Shown in pieces: positions 1 through 8,737 of a stretch of DNA of 64,000 nt. The stretch covers positions 620,001 to 684,000 of the forward strand of contig NZ_JAFCJK010000001.1 in NCBI RefSeq assembly GCF_018131005.1. Direction: 5' to 3'. Position numbers and translations under genes: made by a program. The notes beneath the pieces were generated by a model. That model was given only the letters and a program-made list of their open reading frames with translations, was not told the origin of the DNA and searched no databases. Source of the DNA: Bradyrhizobium lablabi. GTDB lineage: Bacteria > Pseudomonadota > Alphaproteobacteria > Rhizobiales > Xanthobacteraceae. Each line of letters begins with the position of its first letter. Positions within the stretch are counted from its first letter, which is position 1.

Positions 1-560
1 GCCTGCACCATCTCGGTGTTGATGTAGCCAGGCGCGATCACGTTGACCGTGATGCCGCCCTTGGCGTTCTCCAGCGCCAAGGCCTTGGTAAAGCCGATGT
101 CGCCGGCCTTCGCCGCGGAGTAATTGACCTGACCGAACTGGCCCTTCTGGCCATTGATCGAGGAGATCGAGATGATGCGGCCGAACTTGCGGGAGCGCAT
201 GCCCTCGATCACCTGGCGCGTCATGTTGAACAGCGAGCCGAGATTGGTGTTGATCACGGCGTTCCACTGCTCGAGCGTCATCTTGTGGAAGGCGGTGTCG
301 CGGGTGATGCCGGCGTTGTTGACCAGCACGTCGACCGGGCCGAGATCAGCCTCGACCTTTTTTACGCCCGCCGCGCAGTCGTCGAACGAGGCGACGTCCC
401 ACTTGTAGACTGGAATGCCGGTCTCCGCCTTGAACTTCTCGGCGGCAGCGTCGTTGCCGCCGTAGGTCGCCGCAACCTTGTAGCCGGCCGCTTTCAGTCC
501 CTTGCTGATCGCAGCTCCGATACCTCGCGTTCCGCCAGTCACCAGTGCAACACGTGCCAT
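1..560 (-). CDS. phbB: Acetoacetyl-CoA reductase, C-terminus cut by window edge
   Basis: NADPH-dependent short-chain dehydrogenase reducing acetoacetyl-CoA to (R)-3-hydroxybutyryl-CoA, the second step of polyhydroxybutyrate (PHB) synthesis in the cytoplasm. The first 186 codons are visible and stay open to base 1. The start MARVALVTGGTRGIG carries the Rossmann TGxxxGIG motif at about 8-15; NNAG lies at 81-84. The catalytic Ser134, Tyr147 and Lys151 sit in a context (NGQKGQFGQVNYSAAK) typical of PhaB/PhbB rather than FabG. It is downstream of, and codirectional with, the phbA thiolase gene, separated by a hairpin terminator. PhbB over FabG rests on this motif context plus the neighbour. Confidence 0.9.
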   Translation of the reverse strand, partial: MARVALVTGGTRGIGAAISKGLKAAGYKVAATYGGNDAAAEKFKAETGIPVYKWDVASFDDCAAGVKKVEADLGPVDVLVNNAGITRDTAFHKMTLEQWNAVINTNLGSLFNMTRQVIEGMRSRKFGRIISISSINGQKGQFGQVNYSAAKAGDIGFTKALALENAKGGITVNVIAPGYINTEMVQ

Positions 561-630
561 GTCCGTCTCCTCCTTGGCCGTCTTCTACAAGCCGGAATTG
601 CTCCGCCTTTTACACCCGCTCACACGCCGA

Positions 631-660
631 AACAAAAATGCCCGGCGCGAGGCCGGGCAT
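631..660 (-). terminator. Rho-independent terminator between phbA and phbB
   Basis: Read on the minus strand, a perfect stem ATGCCCGGC/GCCGGGCAT with a five-base loop (638-660) is followed directly by a T tract (TTTTTGTT, 638 down to 631). It lies 72 bases past the phbA stop and 70 bases before the phbB start. It should terminate or attenuate phbA transcripts before phbB. Confidence 0.75.
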
Positions 661-731
661 CTTACTTATCAGCTCGCGCCGCGGTTGACAGATGTTGTTT
701 TCATCACTCAACCCGCCACGCCGCTGTTGGT

Positions 732-1910
732 TCAGTTGCGTTCAACGCACATGGCGATGCCCATGCCGCCGCCGATGCACAGGGTCGCGAGACCCTTCTT
801 GGCGTCGCGCTTCTGCATTTCATGCAGCAGCGTCACCAGCACGCGCGCACCCGACGCGCCGATCGGATGGCCGATCGCGATCGCGCCGCCGTTGACGTTG
901 ACCTTGGCCGGATCCCAGCCGAGATCCTTGTTGACGGCGCAAGCCTGCGCCGCGAAGGCCTCGTTGGCCTCGATCAGGTCGAGGTCGGCGATGTTCCAGC
1001 CGGCCTTCTTGAGCGCGGCGCGCGAGGCGGGGATCGGGCCGGTGCCCATGATCTTGGGATCGACGCCGGCCTGGCCCCACGACACGATGCGGGCGATCGG
1101 CTTCTTGCCCTGTCTGGCCGCTTCCTTGGCGGTCATCAGCACCACGGCAGCGGCGCCGTCATTGATGCCCGAGGCGTTGCCAGCAGTCACGGTGCCGTCC
1201 TTCTCAAAGGCCGCACGGAGCTTGCCCATTGCATCGAGCGTTGCGCCGTGGCGCGGATATTCGTCGGCATCGACCACGACGTCGCCTTTGCGGGTCTTGA
1301 TGGTGACCGGAACGATCTCGTCCTTGAACTTGCCGGCCTTCTGCGCGGCCTCAGCCTTGTTCTGCGAGCCGACGGCGAACTCATCCTGCTGCGCGCGGGT
1401 GATCTGGTACTGCTTGGCGACGTTCTCGGCGGTGTTGCCCATGTGGTAGCCGTTGAAAGCATCCCACAGGCCGTCCTTGATCATGGTGTCGACCAGCTCG
1501 AGGCCACCCATCTTGACGCCGCCGCGCAGATATTGCGCGTGCGGGGCCATGCTCATCGATTCCTGACCGCCGGCGACGACGACGGAGGAATCGCCGTTGA
1601 CGAGCGCCTGGTAGCCGAGCGCGACCGCGCGCAGGCCGCTCCCGCAAAGCTGGTTGACGCCCCAGGCCGGGCTCTCCACCGGGATGCCGGCGGCAATCGA
1701 GGCCTGGCGGGCCGGATTCTGGCCCTGCGCCGCGGTGAGGATCTGGCCCATAATGGTTTCGGAGATCTGGCCCGGCTCGACGCCCGCGCGCTCGAGCGCC
1801 GCACGGATGGCGATTGCGCCGAGGTCATGAGCCGGGGTGGTGGCGAACGCGCCGTTGAAGCTGCCGACGGGGGTGCGGGCGGCGCTGACGATGACGACAT
1901 CGTCTGACAT
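732..1910 (-). CDS. phbA: Acetyl-CoA acetyltransferase (beta-ketothiolase)
   Basis: Thiolase condensing two acetyl-CoA to acetoacetyl-CoA, the first step of PHB synthesis. It is 392 aa, the usual length for biosynthetic thiolases. The acyl-accepting Cys is about residue 89 ([10 protein letters not shown]), the His is in [11 protein letters not shown] near 349, and the second Cys is in LCIGGGMG near 379. I start at the ATG giving MSDDVVIV because AGGAG lies seven bases upstream; another ATG two codons earlier is only one base from that ribosome site. It is divergent from phaR and followed by phbB. A second thiolase at 28.2 kb sits with pca genes and is the degradative paralogue. Confidence 0.93.
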   Translation of the reverse strand: MSDDVVIVSAARTPVGSFNGAFATTPAHDLGAIAIRAALERAGVEPGQISETIMGQILTAAQGQNPARQASIAAGIPVESPAWGVNQLCGSGLRAVALGYQALVNGDSSVVVAGGQESMSMAPHAQYLRGGVKMGGLELVDTMIKDGLWDAFNGYHMGNTAENVAKQYQITRAQQDEFAVGSQNKAEAAQKAGKFKDEIVPVTIKTRKGDVVVDADEYPRHGATLDAMGKLRAAFEKDGTVTAGNASGINDGAAAVVLMTAKEAARQGKKPIARIVSWGQAGVDPKIMGTGPIPASRAALKKAGWNIADLDLIEANEAFAAQACAVNKDLGWDPAKVNVNGGAIAIGHPIGASGARVLVTLLHEMQKRDAKKGLATLCIGGGMGIAMCVERN

Positions 1911-2063
1911 GGACATTCTCCTGTTGGTTATAGGCTTGGGTTTTCGACGGCGGGCGCCCGGTTGGCAAACCTGTCTCTTAACCACTCATCCTGTTAACCT
2001 GATTGAGGCATGTCAATCGGACAGTGGCTCAATTCCCGCCGCGGCGCACTCAAAATGGCGCGC

Positions 2064-2092
2064 TTGGCAGTTTCCTGAGCAATACCTATGCT
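2064..2092 (+). promoter_or_regulatory. Candidate sigma-70 promoter for phaR
   Basis: TTGGCA, 17 bases, TATGCT: one mismatch from the -35 consensus and two from the -10, with ideal spacing. It lies about 130 bases upstream of phaR in the roughly 310-base phbA-phaR divergent region. Assigned by pattern only. Confidence 0.35.
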
Positions 2093-2150
2093 TTGGAATT
2101 AACCGTGGCGCACAAAACGGTAGCCGAACCGCTTTGAAAATGCTTACCTT

Positions 2151-2180
2151 TGCTGCGATGCGTTGCATTTGGCCTGCGGC
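2151..2180 (+). promoter_or_regulatory. TGC-rich cluster, candidate PhaR operator
   Basis: Between the candidate phaR promoter and its start codon lies TGCTGCGATGCGTTGCA, followed by CCTGCGGCGATGCC. PhaR proteins of the PhaR/DUF1 family bind TGC-rich sites near pha/phasin promoters and repress their own gene. A site downstream of the promoter would suit autorepression. This is inferred from base composition and position. Confidence 0.3.
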
Positions 2181-2224
2181 GATGCCGTCAGGTTCCAGGG
2201 TCGTCAGTGTTGAAGTGAGAGCCC

Positions 2225-2818
2225 ATGGCAAAATCTGAACAACCGACCACGATCAAGAAATACGCGAACCGGCGGCTCTATAATACCGGTACGAGCACGT
2301 ACGTAACGCTCGAGGATCTCGCGGCGATGGTGAAGGAAGGCGAGGATTTCCTCGTCTATGACGCCAAGACGGGCGACGACATCACCCGCTCGGTACTGGC
2401 GCAAATCATCTTCGAACAGGAGAATAAGGCCGGCCAGAATCTGCTGCCGACCACATTCCTCCGCCAGTTGATCCGCTTCTACGGCGACAGCATGCAGATG
2501 GTGGTGCCAAAATATCTCGAGCAGTCGCTCGAGACGCTGACCAAAGAGCAGGAAAAATTCCGCAAGCAGATCGCAGGCGCGCTGAGCGGGACGCCCTTTG
2601 CTCCGCTCGAGGAGCAGGTTCGCCGCAATATGGAGCTGTTCCAGCAGACCTTCTCGATGTTCAAGCCGTTCGTGCCGCAGCGCGGCGGCGCCACGAGCGA
2701 ACCGGAAAAGGTGGCGGAGCCGGCGGCTGACAGCGACAATATCGATGATCTGCGCCGTCAGATGAAGGATATGCAGGAACGTCTCGAGCGCATGTCGCAG
2801 CCGAAGAAGGACGAGTAG
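2225..2818 (+). CDS. phaR: Polyhydroxyalkanoate synthesis regulator PhaR
   Basis: DNA-binding repressor that senses PHB granules and controls phasin and PHB genes. It is 197 aa. The N-terminal domain (about 10-70, IKKYANRRLYNTGTSTYVT) is the signature PHB/PHA accumulation regulator DNA-binding domain, followed by two PHB-associated segments (about 75-140). The C-terminal 40 residues are charged and look like a coiled coil (LRRQMKDMQERLERM). It is divergent from phbA, the usual arrangement in rhizobia. The start is the first ATG of the domain frame, with a GTGAGAG-like ribosome site just upstream. Confidence 0.93.
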   Translation: MAKSEQPTTIKKYANRRLYNTGTSTYVTLEDLAAMVKEGEDFLVYDAKTGDDITRSVLAQIIFEQENKAGQNLLPTTFLRQLIRFYGDSMQMVVPKYLEQSLETLTKEQEKFRKQIAGALSGTPFAPLEEQVRRNMELFQQTFSMFKPFVPQRGGATSEPEKVAEPAADSDNIDDLRRQMKDMQERLERMSQPKKDE

Positions 2819-2906
2819 GTTTTCGCCTTCGGCACTGCTGCGGACTCCCCACTCAAGTATTGTCGCGAACCGGCTTCGCTCGAAACGCGATGGGCTGACT
2901 CAGCAG

Positions 2907-4643
2907 TCAACCCGCGACCGGCACCATCGTCTCCGCCGACGCGCTCCACGGCCTGTCCGGTGATGCGAGCCCGATCAGGCGGCCCTGGATGAAATCGCAG
3001 CCCCATTCGCGCAGCATCACGGCGGCCTCTTCGTCCTGCACCCATTCGGCGACCGTCTTGATCTGAAGGCGTCGCGCCAGATCGATCAGGGTCTGCACAA
3101 ACGCACGGTCATCCGCCGAGTGCGCGATGTTTTGCACGAAGGCACCGTCGATCTTGACGATATCGACGCCGAGCTTGCGGAGGTTGCGGAACGAGGTGTA
3201 ACCGGCGCCGAAATCGTCGATCGCGATCCGGCTGCCGAAATTCTTCAGCCGCGTGACGAAGCCGCGGACATCATCAACGTCCTGGATCGCGACCGTCTCG
3301 GTGATCTCGACGATCAACCGCTCGCCGACTCCGGGATGCGCCCGCATCAGCGATTCAATCGTCGTCCACCAGTCCGGATCCATCGTGGTATCCGGCGAGA
3401 TGTTCAGGCTGAGCTGCACCCCCGGCGCGGCTGCGAGCTCTGCGAGCGCAAGCTCGAGCACGCGGTGATCAACCAGCCGGATCAGGCCGAGCCGCTCGGC
3501 GACCGGGACGATATCGGGCGCGAGCAGCGCTCGGCCGTCCTCCTGCTCCATGCGGACCAGGCATTCGTAGAACGCCGGCTGCCGGGAGCGCGCGTCGACG
3601 ACGGGCTCGAACCCGACCACGAGGCGCCGTTCGTTCAGCGCGGTGACGATCTCGTCGGTGACACGGATGTTGACGCGGCGCTGCGCGTCGCGTTCGACAT
3701 TCGGCTTCCACAGCGCGAACGATCCGGCGCGACGGCGCTTGGCGCCGTCCAGCGTCTCCTGGGCCCGGTTGACCGCCTCCTCGGCGGACCTCGCGTGCCG
3801 CGGGATGGTGACAGCACCGATCGAGACAGTGACCGACACCGGTCCCGATTTGGTGGGCACCACTTCATCGCGAACCGCTGCAAGGAAGCGCTCGGCCGCG
3901 ACATTGGTGTCGTCGACGGTGCAGTTGCGCAGGATCAGGCCAAACTTGTTGCCGGAGAAACGGCCGAGCATATCGCCGCCGCGCAGGCGCGCGCGGATCC
4001 GCTTCGCGACCTCTGCGATCACGGCGTCGGCGACGTCGAAGCCGAAGGCGTCGTTGACCCGCGCGAGATGGTCGATGCCGATCAGCATGAAGGCGCAGGA
4101 GACACGGAAGCGCGCGCACTCCTCGAGGGTCTCCGCGAGCGACGCGATCAGATGGGTACGGTTGAGCTCATTGGTCAGCGGATCGTGCCGCGACAGTTTC
4201 AGGAGCTGCTCATCGTGGGCATGGCGCTCATTGTTAATGCGGACAACACCTTGCGCGCGTGCCGGACGGCCGTCCGCGCCTGCAAACCAGCAGCCGGTCT
4301 CCTCGATCCAGATCACGGGAGCCGAACTGGCGGCACGCACGCCATATTCGAGCCGATAGGGAACCGACTCACCGCTCCGCGCCGGCATCGCATGGCTGAG
4401 CGCCTCCGCGCGCATCGAGCGCGATGGCTCGATCAGCTTGGCGAGTTCAGCACCGGTCGAAAGCGACGCCGCAGGGATGTCGGGAAATACCGCAAATGCG
4501 TTGTCGCTCCAGGCGATCGCATCGGTCGCGAGATCCCAGATAAATGTGGCCTGGCCGAGCGAGGCAAGTATACGGGCGGCTGGCGGGACAGGGGGCATCG
4601 AGCTTGCCTCGTTTTGGGACACCAGGGGTGTTGCTGTGCCCAA
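2907..4643 (-). CDS. Degenerate GGDEF plus EAL domain protein (probable c-di-GMP phosphodiesterase)
   Basis: A 578 aa cyclic-di-GMP protein without membrane segments. An N-terminal PAS-like region (about 28-140) precedes a GGDEF fold (about 150-305) whose signature is SGNKF (230-234), so the cyclase should be inactive. The EAL domain (about 325-565) keeps the residues expected for phosphodiesterase activity: Glu360 (YECLVR), the Asn of LNIS, the Glu of EITE, the Asp pair in DDFGAGYTSF, Lys in KIDGAFV, Glu in AEWV and Gln in IQGRL. Expected role: lowering c-di-GMP, with the GGDEF domain as a possible GTP sensor. It is downstream of, and convergent with, phaR, separated by 88 bases. Internal ATGs near residues 16 and 85 are alternative starts. 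Confidence 0.85.
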   Translation of the reverse strand: MGTATPLVSQNEASSMPPVPPAARILASLGQATFIWDLATDAIAWSDNAFAVFPDIPAASLSTGAELAKLIEPSRSMRAEALSHAMPARSGESVPYRLEYGVRAASSAPVIWIEETGCWFAGADGRPARAQGVVRINNERHAHDEQLLKLSRHDPLTNELNRTHLIASLAETLEECARFRVSCAFMLIGIDHLARVNDAFGFDVADAVIAEVAKRIRARLRGGDMLGRFSGNKFGLILRNCTVDDTNVAAERFLAAVRDEVVPTKSGPVSVTVSIGAVTIPRHARSAEEAVNRAQETLDGAKRRRAGSFALWKPNVERDAQRRVNIRVTDEIVTALNERRLVVGFEPVVDARSRQPAFYECLVRMEQEDGRALLAPDIVPVAERLGLIRLVDHRVLELALAELAAAPGVQLSLNISPDTTMDPDWWTTIESLMRAHPGVGERLIVEITETVAIQDVDDVRGFVTRLKNFGSRIAIDDFGAGYTSFRNLRKLGVDIVKIDGAFVQNIAHSADDRAFVQTLIDLARRLQIKTVAEWVQDEEAAVMLREWGCDFIQGRLIGLASPDRPWSASAETMVPVAG

Positions 4644-4815
4644 CGATCATGAGTCTATCGAATCGGACGCTAGGCGAGTCTGATAAATAATCTGGAAACC
4701 ACGTTTATCTGTGACAAGGAACGAAGTGCAGGCGGCCGGCATAACCTTTGCCATGATCCGGTCACGGAGGGACGTAACGTCCCAAAGTGTGACGGTTTGG
4801 CTGGGCTTGCTCGTG

Positions 4816-5100
4816 ATGCTGGATGTCAACCAATCAGAGTTTCTGGAGGGCGGGACCACGGATGATCGTGGGGCCGCCTGCACCGCCCTGGTCCCTCTGG
4901 CCGCGACGACGCATTGGGCACCCAAGATCCCGCTCACTCACGCCGATCCGTCCTTTATCGCCCACCTGATCGCCACCGCCGAGCACGTGCCGCAAACCCG
5001 CGATCTGCGGCGCGGTTCGTTGGCGGATGCGCAGATCGCCTACGGCCCGCACGTCTACGAGCGCCGCAGCGTCATGCGCCGGACCCGGCAGATTGTTTAG
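4816..5100 (+). CDS. Small conserved-looking hypothetical protein
   Basis: About 94 aa from the ATG giving MLDVNQSEFLEGG; the frame is open from 4711 and the start is unsure because no strong ribosome site is visible. The sequence looks like real protein: FLEGGTTDDRGAAC, then an alternating helical stretch (SFIAHLIATAEHVPQTRDLR) and a basic tail. I recall similar short proteins in Bradyrhizobium genomes but cannot name a domain. Its stop codon is the TAG of a TAGAGC boundary of an intergenic repeat. No function is assigned. Confidence 0.5.
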   Translation: MLDVNQSEFLEGGTTDDRGAACTALVPLAATTHWAPKIPLTHADPSFIAHLIATAEHVPQTRDLRRGSLADAQIAYGPHVYERRSVMRRTRQIV

Positions 5101-5135
5101 AGCATTAACGGTTCTGATTGAATCAGGACCGACAT
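5097..5135. repeat. Partial intergenic palindromic repeat (family B)
   Basis: TTTAGAGCATTAACGG followed by TTCTGATTGAATCAGGACCG, an imperfect palindrome matching the end of fuller copies at 55322-55418 and 58014-58125. The TAG at its left edge is the stop codon of the small ORF ending at 5100. Confidence 0.6.
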
Positions 5136-5167
5136 CCCCTTTGTCCGAAACGCCGTAGGACAGCGAG

Positions 5168-5770
5168 TCAGCGCGGCGGCGCGTCCGGCGAGGGGTGGGA
5201 GCCCGGCTGCAAGTCCGGCGACGCGACCGCAGGCTTCGGTTCGGCCTGATCCTGCAGAACGGATTCGGCGACCGAGGCCGCTGCCGGCACCGATGCGTCC
5301 GGCGACGCCGCGGACGCGGGCCGCGGATCGTCCGCGAGCACCGGTTCGGGCGTTTTCGTGCGCCTGCCCCGGGAAGCGCCCGGTGCGACCTGCGCCACCA
5401 GCGGACGGCGGCGCAGGTGGAGCGCAATCCCCGACAGGAAATCGACCAGGGCGAACAACACCAGAAGGAAATAGGTTGATGTGCCGAATTTCGGCCAAAG
5501 TACGAACTCGGCCGCCGCCGCGCCGAACAGGATCAGTGCCAGCAGATGATCCGTGAGATATTTCGCGCCGGGGCGCGCGCCCTTGATCACCTCGAGCAGC
5601 AGCAACAGCACGCCGACTGCCAGGAGTACGTCGCTAAGCGTCACCTGCCATTCCGCACCCGACATCAATGTCAGCGTGATCAGTGCGTCCGTGAAGGACA
5701 CGCCGGGCATCAGGAAGACGATGATGTTGTAGACCGCGAGCGGAATGAGCAGCAGCGGAAAACTGACCAT
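5168..5770 (-). CDS. Hypothetical membrane protein with proline/alanine-rich tail
   Basis: About 200 aa from MVSFPLLL (an upstream ATG at 5803 would add 11 residues; a GAAGG ribosome-like site favours 5770). Four hydrophobic segments fill the first 120 residues: a first one right at the N-terminus, then about 45-60, 75-95 and 100-117. A basic stretch (LHLRRRP) and a 75-residue low-complexity tail rich in Pro, Ala, Ser and Asp follow and are probably cytosolic. I do not recognise the family. It sits between the small ORF and rpmF, the latter codirectional. Confidence 0.7.
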   Translation of the reverse strand: MVSFPLLLIPLAVYNIIVFLMPGVSFTDALITLTLMSGAEWQVTLSDVLLAVGVLLLLLEVIKGARPGAKYLTDHLLALILFGAAAAEFVLWPKFGTSTYFLLVLFALVDFLSGIALHLRRRPLVAQVAPGASRGRRTKTPEPVLADDPRPASAASPDASVPAAASVAESVLQDQAEPKPAVASPDLQPGSHPSPDAPPR

Positions 5771-5872
5771 CAGGGCTGGGCCTTCATCAGGAGAACCGAG
5801 CATTGCAGCGATGCACTGGCTTCGCCGCAGACGCGCCCTTCTTATCGCACGCGCGGGCCGACTTCAGGCGTG

Positions 5873-5892
5873 GCGCCGCGAGGCCGCGGCGC
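5873..5892 (-). terminator. GC-rich hairpin downstream of rpmF
   Basis: Perfect 8-base stem GCGCCGCG/CGCGGCGC with an AGGC loop, 18 bases past the rpmF stop. No T tract follows, so it may be a pause or 3'-end-protecting hairpin rather than a strict intrinsic terminator. Confidence 0.3.
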
Positions 5893-5909
5893 GCAGGCCG
5901 AACGTCAGG

Positions 5910-6095
5910 TCAGGACTCTTTCTTGGCCTTCAGGACCTGGCGGCCCTTGTACATGCCGGTCTTCAGGTCGAGGTGGTGCGGGCGGCGCAGTTCGCCGGAA
6001 TCCTTGTCCTCGACATAGGTCGGGGTCTTGAGCGCATCGGCCGAACGGCGCATGCCACGGCGCGACGGCGAGGTTTTTCTTCTGGGAACGGCCAT
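5910..6095 (-). CDS. rpmF: 50S ribosomal protein bL32
   Basis: A 61 aa ribosomal protein of the large subunit. It begins [20 protein letters not shown], the diagnostic bL32 N-terminus, and continues with the [19 protein letters not shown] core typical of alphaproteobacteria. The zinc-binding Cys pairs of some bL32 forms are absent, so this is the zinc-independent type. The frame is open further upstream, but the family start is clear. It follows mtgA on the same strand. Confidence 0.97.
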   Translation of the reverse strand: MAVPRRKTSPSRRGMRRSADALKTPTYVEDKDSGELRRPHHLDLKTGMYKGRQVLKAKKES

Positions 6096-6250
6096 AGCGG
6101 TGTCCTCTAGGGGTGTTGCGGAGGCATCGTCCGAAATACGGACGGCACAGCGCTGAGAGCGCAAGATGCGATGCCGGTAAGGCCGCGCTTATAGAGGAAG
6201 GGACCGCGCAAAGCTAGGGTCGGTTGCAGCAAAAAGCGCTCAAAATCGGC

Positions 6251-7000
6251 TCAGAAAGCCCGATTCTCACTCCAGCAGCGCTGAACTGCGCTGGCCCGGG
6301 CCATATAGATCGCAGACAGCCGACGCACCCCGGGACCGGGGCTGCGGGCGCTTCTCTTGATTGGATTGGGCAGGATCGCGGCCAGGAGCGCCGCCTCGCG
6401 CGGCGACAGTGTCGCGGCGGAGCGGCCGAAGGCGTATCGGGAACCGGCCTCGGCGCCGAACTGCCCCGACGGGCCCATTTCGGCGATGTTGAGGTAAATT
6501 TCCAGGATTCGCTGCTTCGGCAGCAGGAGGTCGATCCACAGCGCGAGCGGCAGTTCCAGGCCCTTGCGGATCATGCTGCGGCCGGGCCAGAGAAACAGGT
6601 TCTTGGCGACCTGCTGGGTGATGGTCGAGCCGCCGCGCGCCACCTCGCCATCCTCGGCGTCGTCGATCACTTCGCGCAACGCGCCCCAATCGATGCCGCG
6701 ATGGCTGCAGAACTTCGCATCCTCGGATCCGACCACCGAACGGGCGAGATAGGGCGATATCGCGCTGAAATCGACCCATTGCCGTGACACCGGCGCGCCC
6801 TTCAGGCTGCGCCATGCCATGAGCGCAGAGATCGGATGGCCGGTGCGGTAGAACGGTGTCACCAGATAGGGCAGCAACAGCAGGACGAGCAGGAACAGCA
6901 ATGAAATTCGGACGATGCGCAAAACGGCGTTTCCGGCTGGGACGCGGGTCGCAGCGGCAAAAAAGGGCCGGCCTTGACCGACGTCGACCGGATAATTCAC
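6251..7000 (-). CDS. mtgA: Monofunctional biosynthetic peptidoglycan transglycosylase
   Basis: Inner-membrane glycosyltransferase (family GT51) polymerising lipid II into glycan strands. It is 249 aa with one membrane anchor (about 30-48) and a periplasmic catalytic domain. GT51 motifs are present: [12 protein letters not shown] with the catalytic Glu93, [28 protein letters not shown], and [11 protein letters not shown] start at a GTG at 7000 because no ATG precedes the membrane segment; a TGGAAAAA ribosome-like site is just upstream. It lies upstream of rpmF and divergent from the prenyl synthase. The bifunctional PBP1A at 48.6 kb shares this fold. Confidence 0.93.
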   Translation of the reverse strand: MNYPVDVGQGRPFFAAATRVPAGNAVLRIVRISLLFLLVLLLLPYLVTPFYRTGHPISALMAWRSLKGAPVSRQWVDFSAISPYLARSVVGSEDAKFCSHRGIDWGALREVIDDAEDGEVARGGSTITQQVAKNLFLWPGRSMIRKGLELPLALWIDLLLPKQRILEIYLNIAEMGPSGQFGAEAGSRYAFGRSAATLSPREAALLAAILPNPIKRSARSPGPGVRRLSAIYMARASAVQRCWSENRAF

Positions 7001-7105
7001 GGTTTTTCCAGCAGTTTTAAGGCGTCATCTGCCCTCCAACTGGAATTGACGAAGCCGGTGTCATCAACGATTGTCCGGCCGAAAATCGATCTGGAGCAAT
7101 TCTTG

Positions 7106-8026
7106 ATGACGACCGGTACCGCAGAGTTTTCCAAGCGGCTCGACCAAACCGCTGAAGATACTGAGGCGATGCTTGCGAGACTGCTGTCTGGCGCGACGGT
7201 GACCGACGAGATCGTCCGCCCGAAGCGGCTGATCGAGGCGATGCGTTATTCGAGCCTCGGGGGCGGCAAAAGGCTGCGGCCGTTCCTGGTGGTCGAGAGC
7301 GCCGCGGTGTTCGGCGTGCCGCGCGAGGCCGCGCTGATGGCGGGTGCCGCGCTCGAATGCATCCACTGCTATTCGCTGATCCACGACGATCTGCCGGCGA
7401 TGGACAATTCCGACCTGCGCCGCGGCCGCCCGACCCTGCACAAGGCCTATGACGACGCGACCGCGATCCTCGCTGGCGACGCACTGCTCACGATCGCCTT
7501 CGACATCATCACCCGCGACGAGGTCCACAAGGACGCCAATGTCCGCCTGCTGTTGACGCGTGGACTGGCGCGGGCCGCCGGCATCGGCGGCATGGCCGGC
7601 GGCCAGATCCTCGACCTTGCCGGTGAAGGACGCTTCGGCGACCGCGAGCCGGTCGACGTCGCGCGACTGCAGCAGATGAAGACCGGCGCGCTGCTGCGCT
7701 ACGGCTGCATCGCCGGCGCGATCCTCGGCCAGTCCTCGCAGCAGCAATACCAGGCGCTGGACGATTTCGGCAAAGCGCTGGGCGAAGCCTTCCAGATCGC
7801 CGACGACCTGCTCGACGTCGAGGGCGATGCCGCAGCGCTCGGCAAGCCATCCGGGCAGGACGCCGCACTCGGCAAGACCACCTTCGTCACCCAGCTTGGC
7901 ATCGAGGGCGCGAAGCAGCGCGTGCGCGACCTGTTGGCACGCGCCGACGCCGCGCTGTCGATCTTCGGCGACAGGGGCGACGTTCTGCGCGCAGCCGCGC
8001 GCTTCGTCGCTGAGCGCAAGAACTAG
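7106..8026 (+). CDS. ispA: Short-chain polyprenyl (farnesyl/geranylgeranyl) diphosphate synthase
   Basis: Head-to-tail prenyltransferase building C15 or C20 diphosphates from IPP and DMAPP. From the ATG at 7106 (CTGGAG nine bases upstream) the protein is 306 aa, the IspA length. First Asp-rich motif DDLPAMD at 94-100, second DDLLD at 233-237; the GGKRLRPFL substrate motif lies near 51-59. The two residues between the Asp pair (LPAMD form) fit the bacterial type II farnesyl synthase. Chain length cannot be settled from sequence alone. No dxs gene follows; the DUF1345 gene begins 17 bases downstream. ispG of the same pathway lies at 13.8 kb. Confidence 0.88.
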   Translation: MTTGTAEFSKRLDQTAEDTEAMLARLLSGATVTDEIVRPKRLIEAMRYSSLGGGKRLRPFLVVESAAVFGVPREAALMAGAALECIHCYSLIHDDLPAMDNSDLRRGRPTLHKAYDDATAILAGDALLTIAFDIITRDEVHKDANVRLLLTRGLARAAGIGGMAGGQILDLAGEGRFGDREPVDVARLQQMKTGALLRYGCIAGAILGQSSQQQYQALDDFGKALGEAFQIADDLLDVEGDAAALGKPSGQDAALGKTTFVTQLGIEGAKQRVRDLLARADAALSIFGDRGDVLRAAARFVAERKN

Positions 8027-8043
8027 CGCGAGCCCCCGCAAAA

Positions 8044-8724
8044 ATGAGCAAGGATGTCGACGCCCACCTTGTTCGTTTCAGAAAGCTGCCGATGCCGGTC
8101 CGCTTCGTCGTGGGCCGGCCGCGCACCTTCGTCGCGGTTGCGTTCGGCATCGCCGTATGTCTGTTGCTGCCGGATTCGCGGCGGCCGGTGACGCGGCTTC
8201 TGATCGGCTGGGATGCGTTCGCCGCGCTCTACCTGCTGCTGGCCTATGTCATGATGCTGCGCTGTGGCATCGCCTATATCAAGCGCAGCGCCGTGATGCA
8301 GGACGACGGCCGCTTTCTGATCCTGCTGTTGACCGCCCTCGGCGCGCTGGCGAGCCTTGCGGCCATCCTGTTCGAACTCGGTGTATCCAAGCGCAGTCCG
8401 GCCGAGCTGGCGCTCGCGGTCGCTACCATCACGCTGTCGTGGGCTGCAGTCCACACCGCCTTTGCGCTGCACTACGCGCACGAATTCTACCGTGGCAAGA
8501 CGCCCGGCGGCCTGCAATTCCCGACTGGCGACGCCCATGTCGACGCCGACTATTGGGATTTCGTCTATTTCTCGTTCGTGATCGGCATGACCGCGCAGGT
8601 TTCCGATGTCGGCATCACCGACAAGATCATCCGCCGCACCGCCACCGTGCACGGCATCATCTCCTTCGTGTTCAACACCGCGCTGCTGGCGCTGATGGTG
8701 AATATCGCCGCAAGCGCGATCTAG
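8044..8724 (+). CDS. DUF1345 family membrane protein
   Basis: A 226 aa integral membrane protein with about five hydrophobic segments (25-42, 53-72, 90-110, 125-145, 200-222). The family hallmark is the segment around SWAAVHTAFALHYAHEFY and the following YWDFVYFSFVIGMTAQVSDV. Function of DUF1345 is unknown. It starts 17 bases after the prenyl synthase stop and is probably cotranscribed with it. Confidence 0.85.
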   Translation: MSKDVDAHLVRFRKLPMPVRFVVGRPRTFVAVAFGIAVCLLLPDSRRPVTRLLIGWDAFAALYLLLAYVMMLRCGIAYIKRSAVMQDDGRFLILLLTALGALASLAAILFELGVSKRSPAELALAVATITLSWAAVHTAFALHYAHEFYRGKTPGGLQFPTGDAHVDADYWDFVYFSFVIGMTAQVSDVGITDKIIRRTATVHGIISFVFNTALLALMVNIAASAI

Positions 8725-8737
8725 CCGGGGCGCCGAC

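Noticed and set aside
285-1907. Long plus-strand open frame opposite phbA and phbB
   Set aside because: Mirror of high-G+C coding sequence; its translation is low-complexity Arg/Ala/Asp-rich with no domain, while the minus strand encodes a perfect thiolase.
3120-4652. 510-codon open frame opposite the GGDEF/EAL gene
   Set aside because: Antisense shadow; the opposite strand has full EAL motifs.
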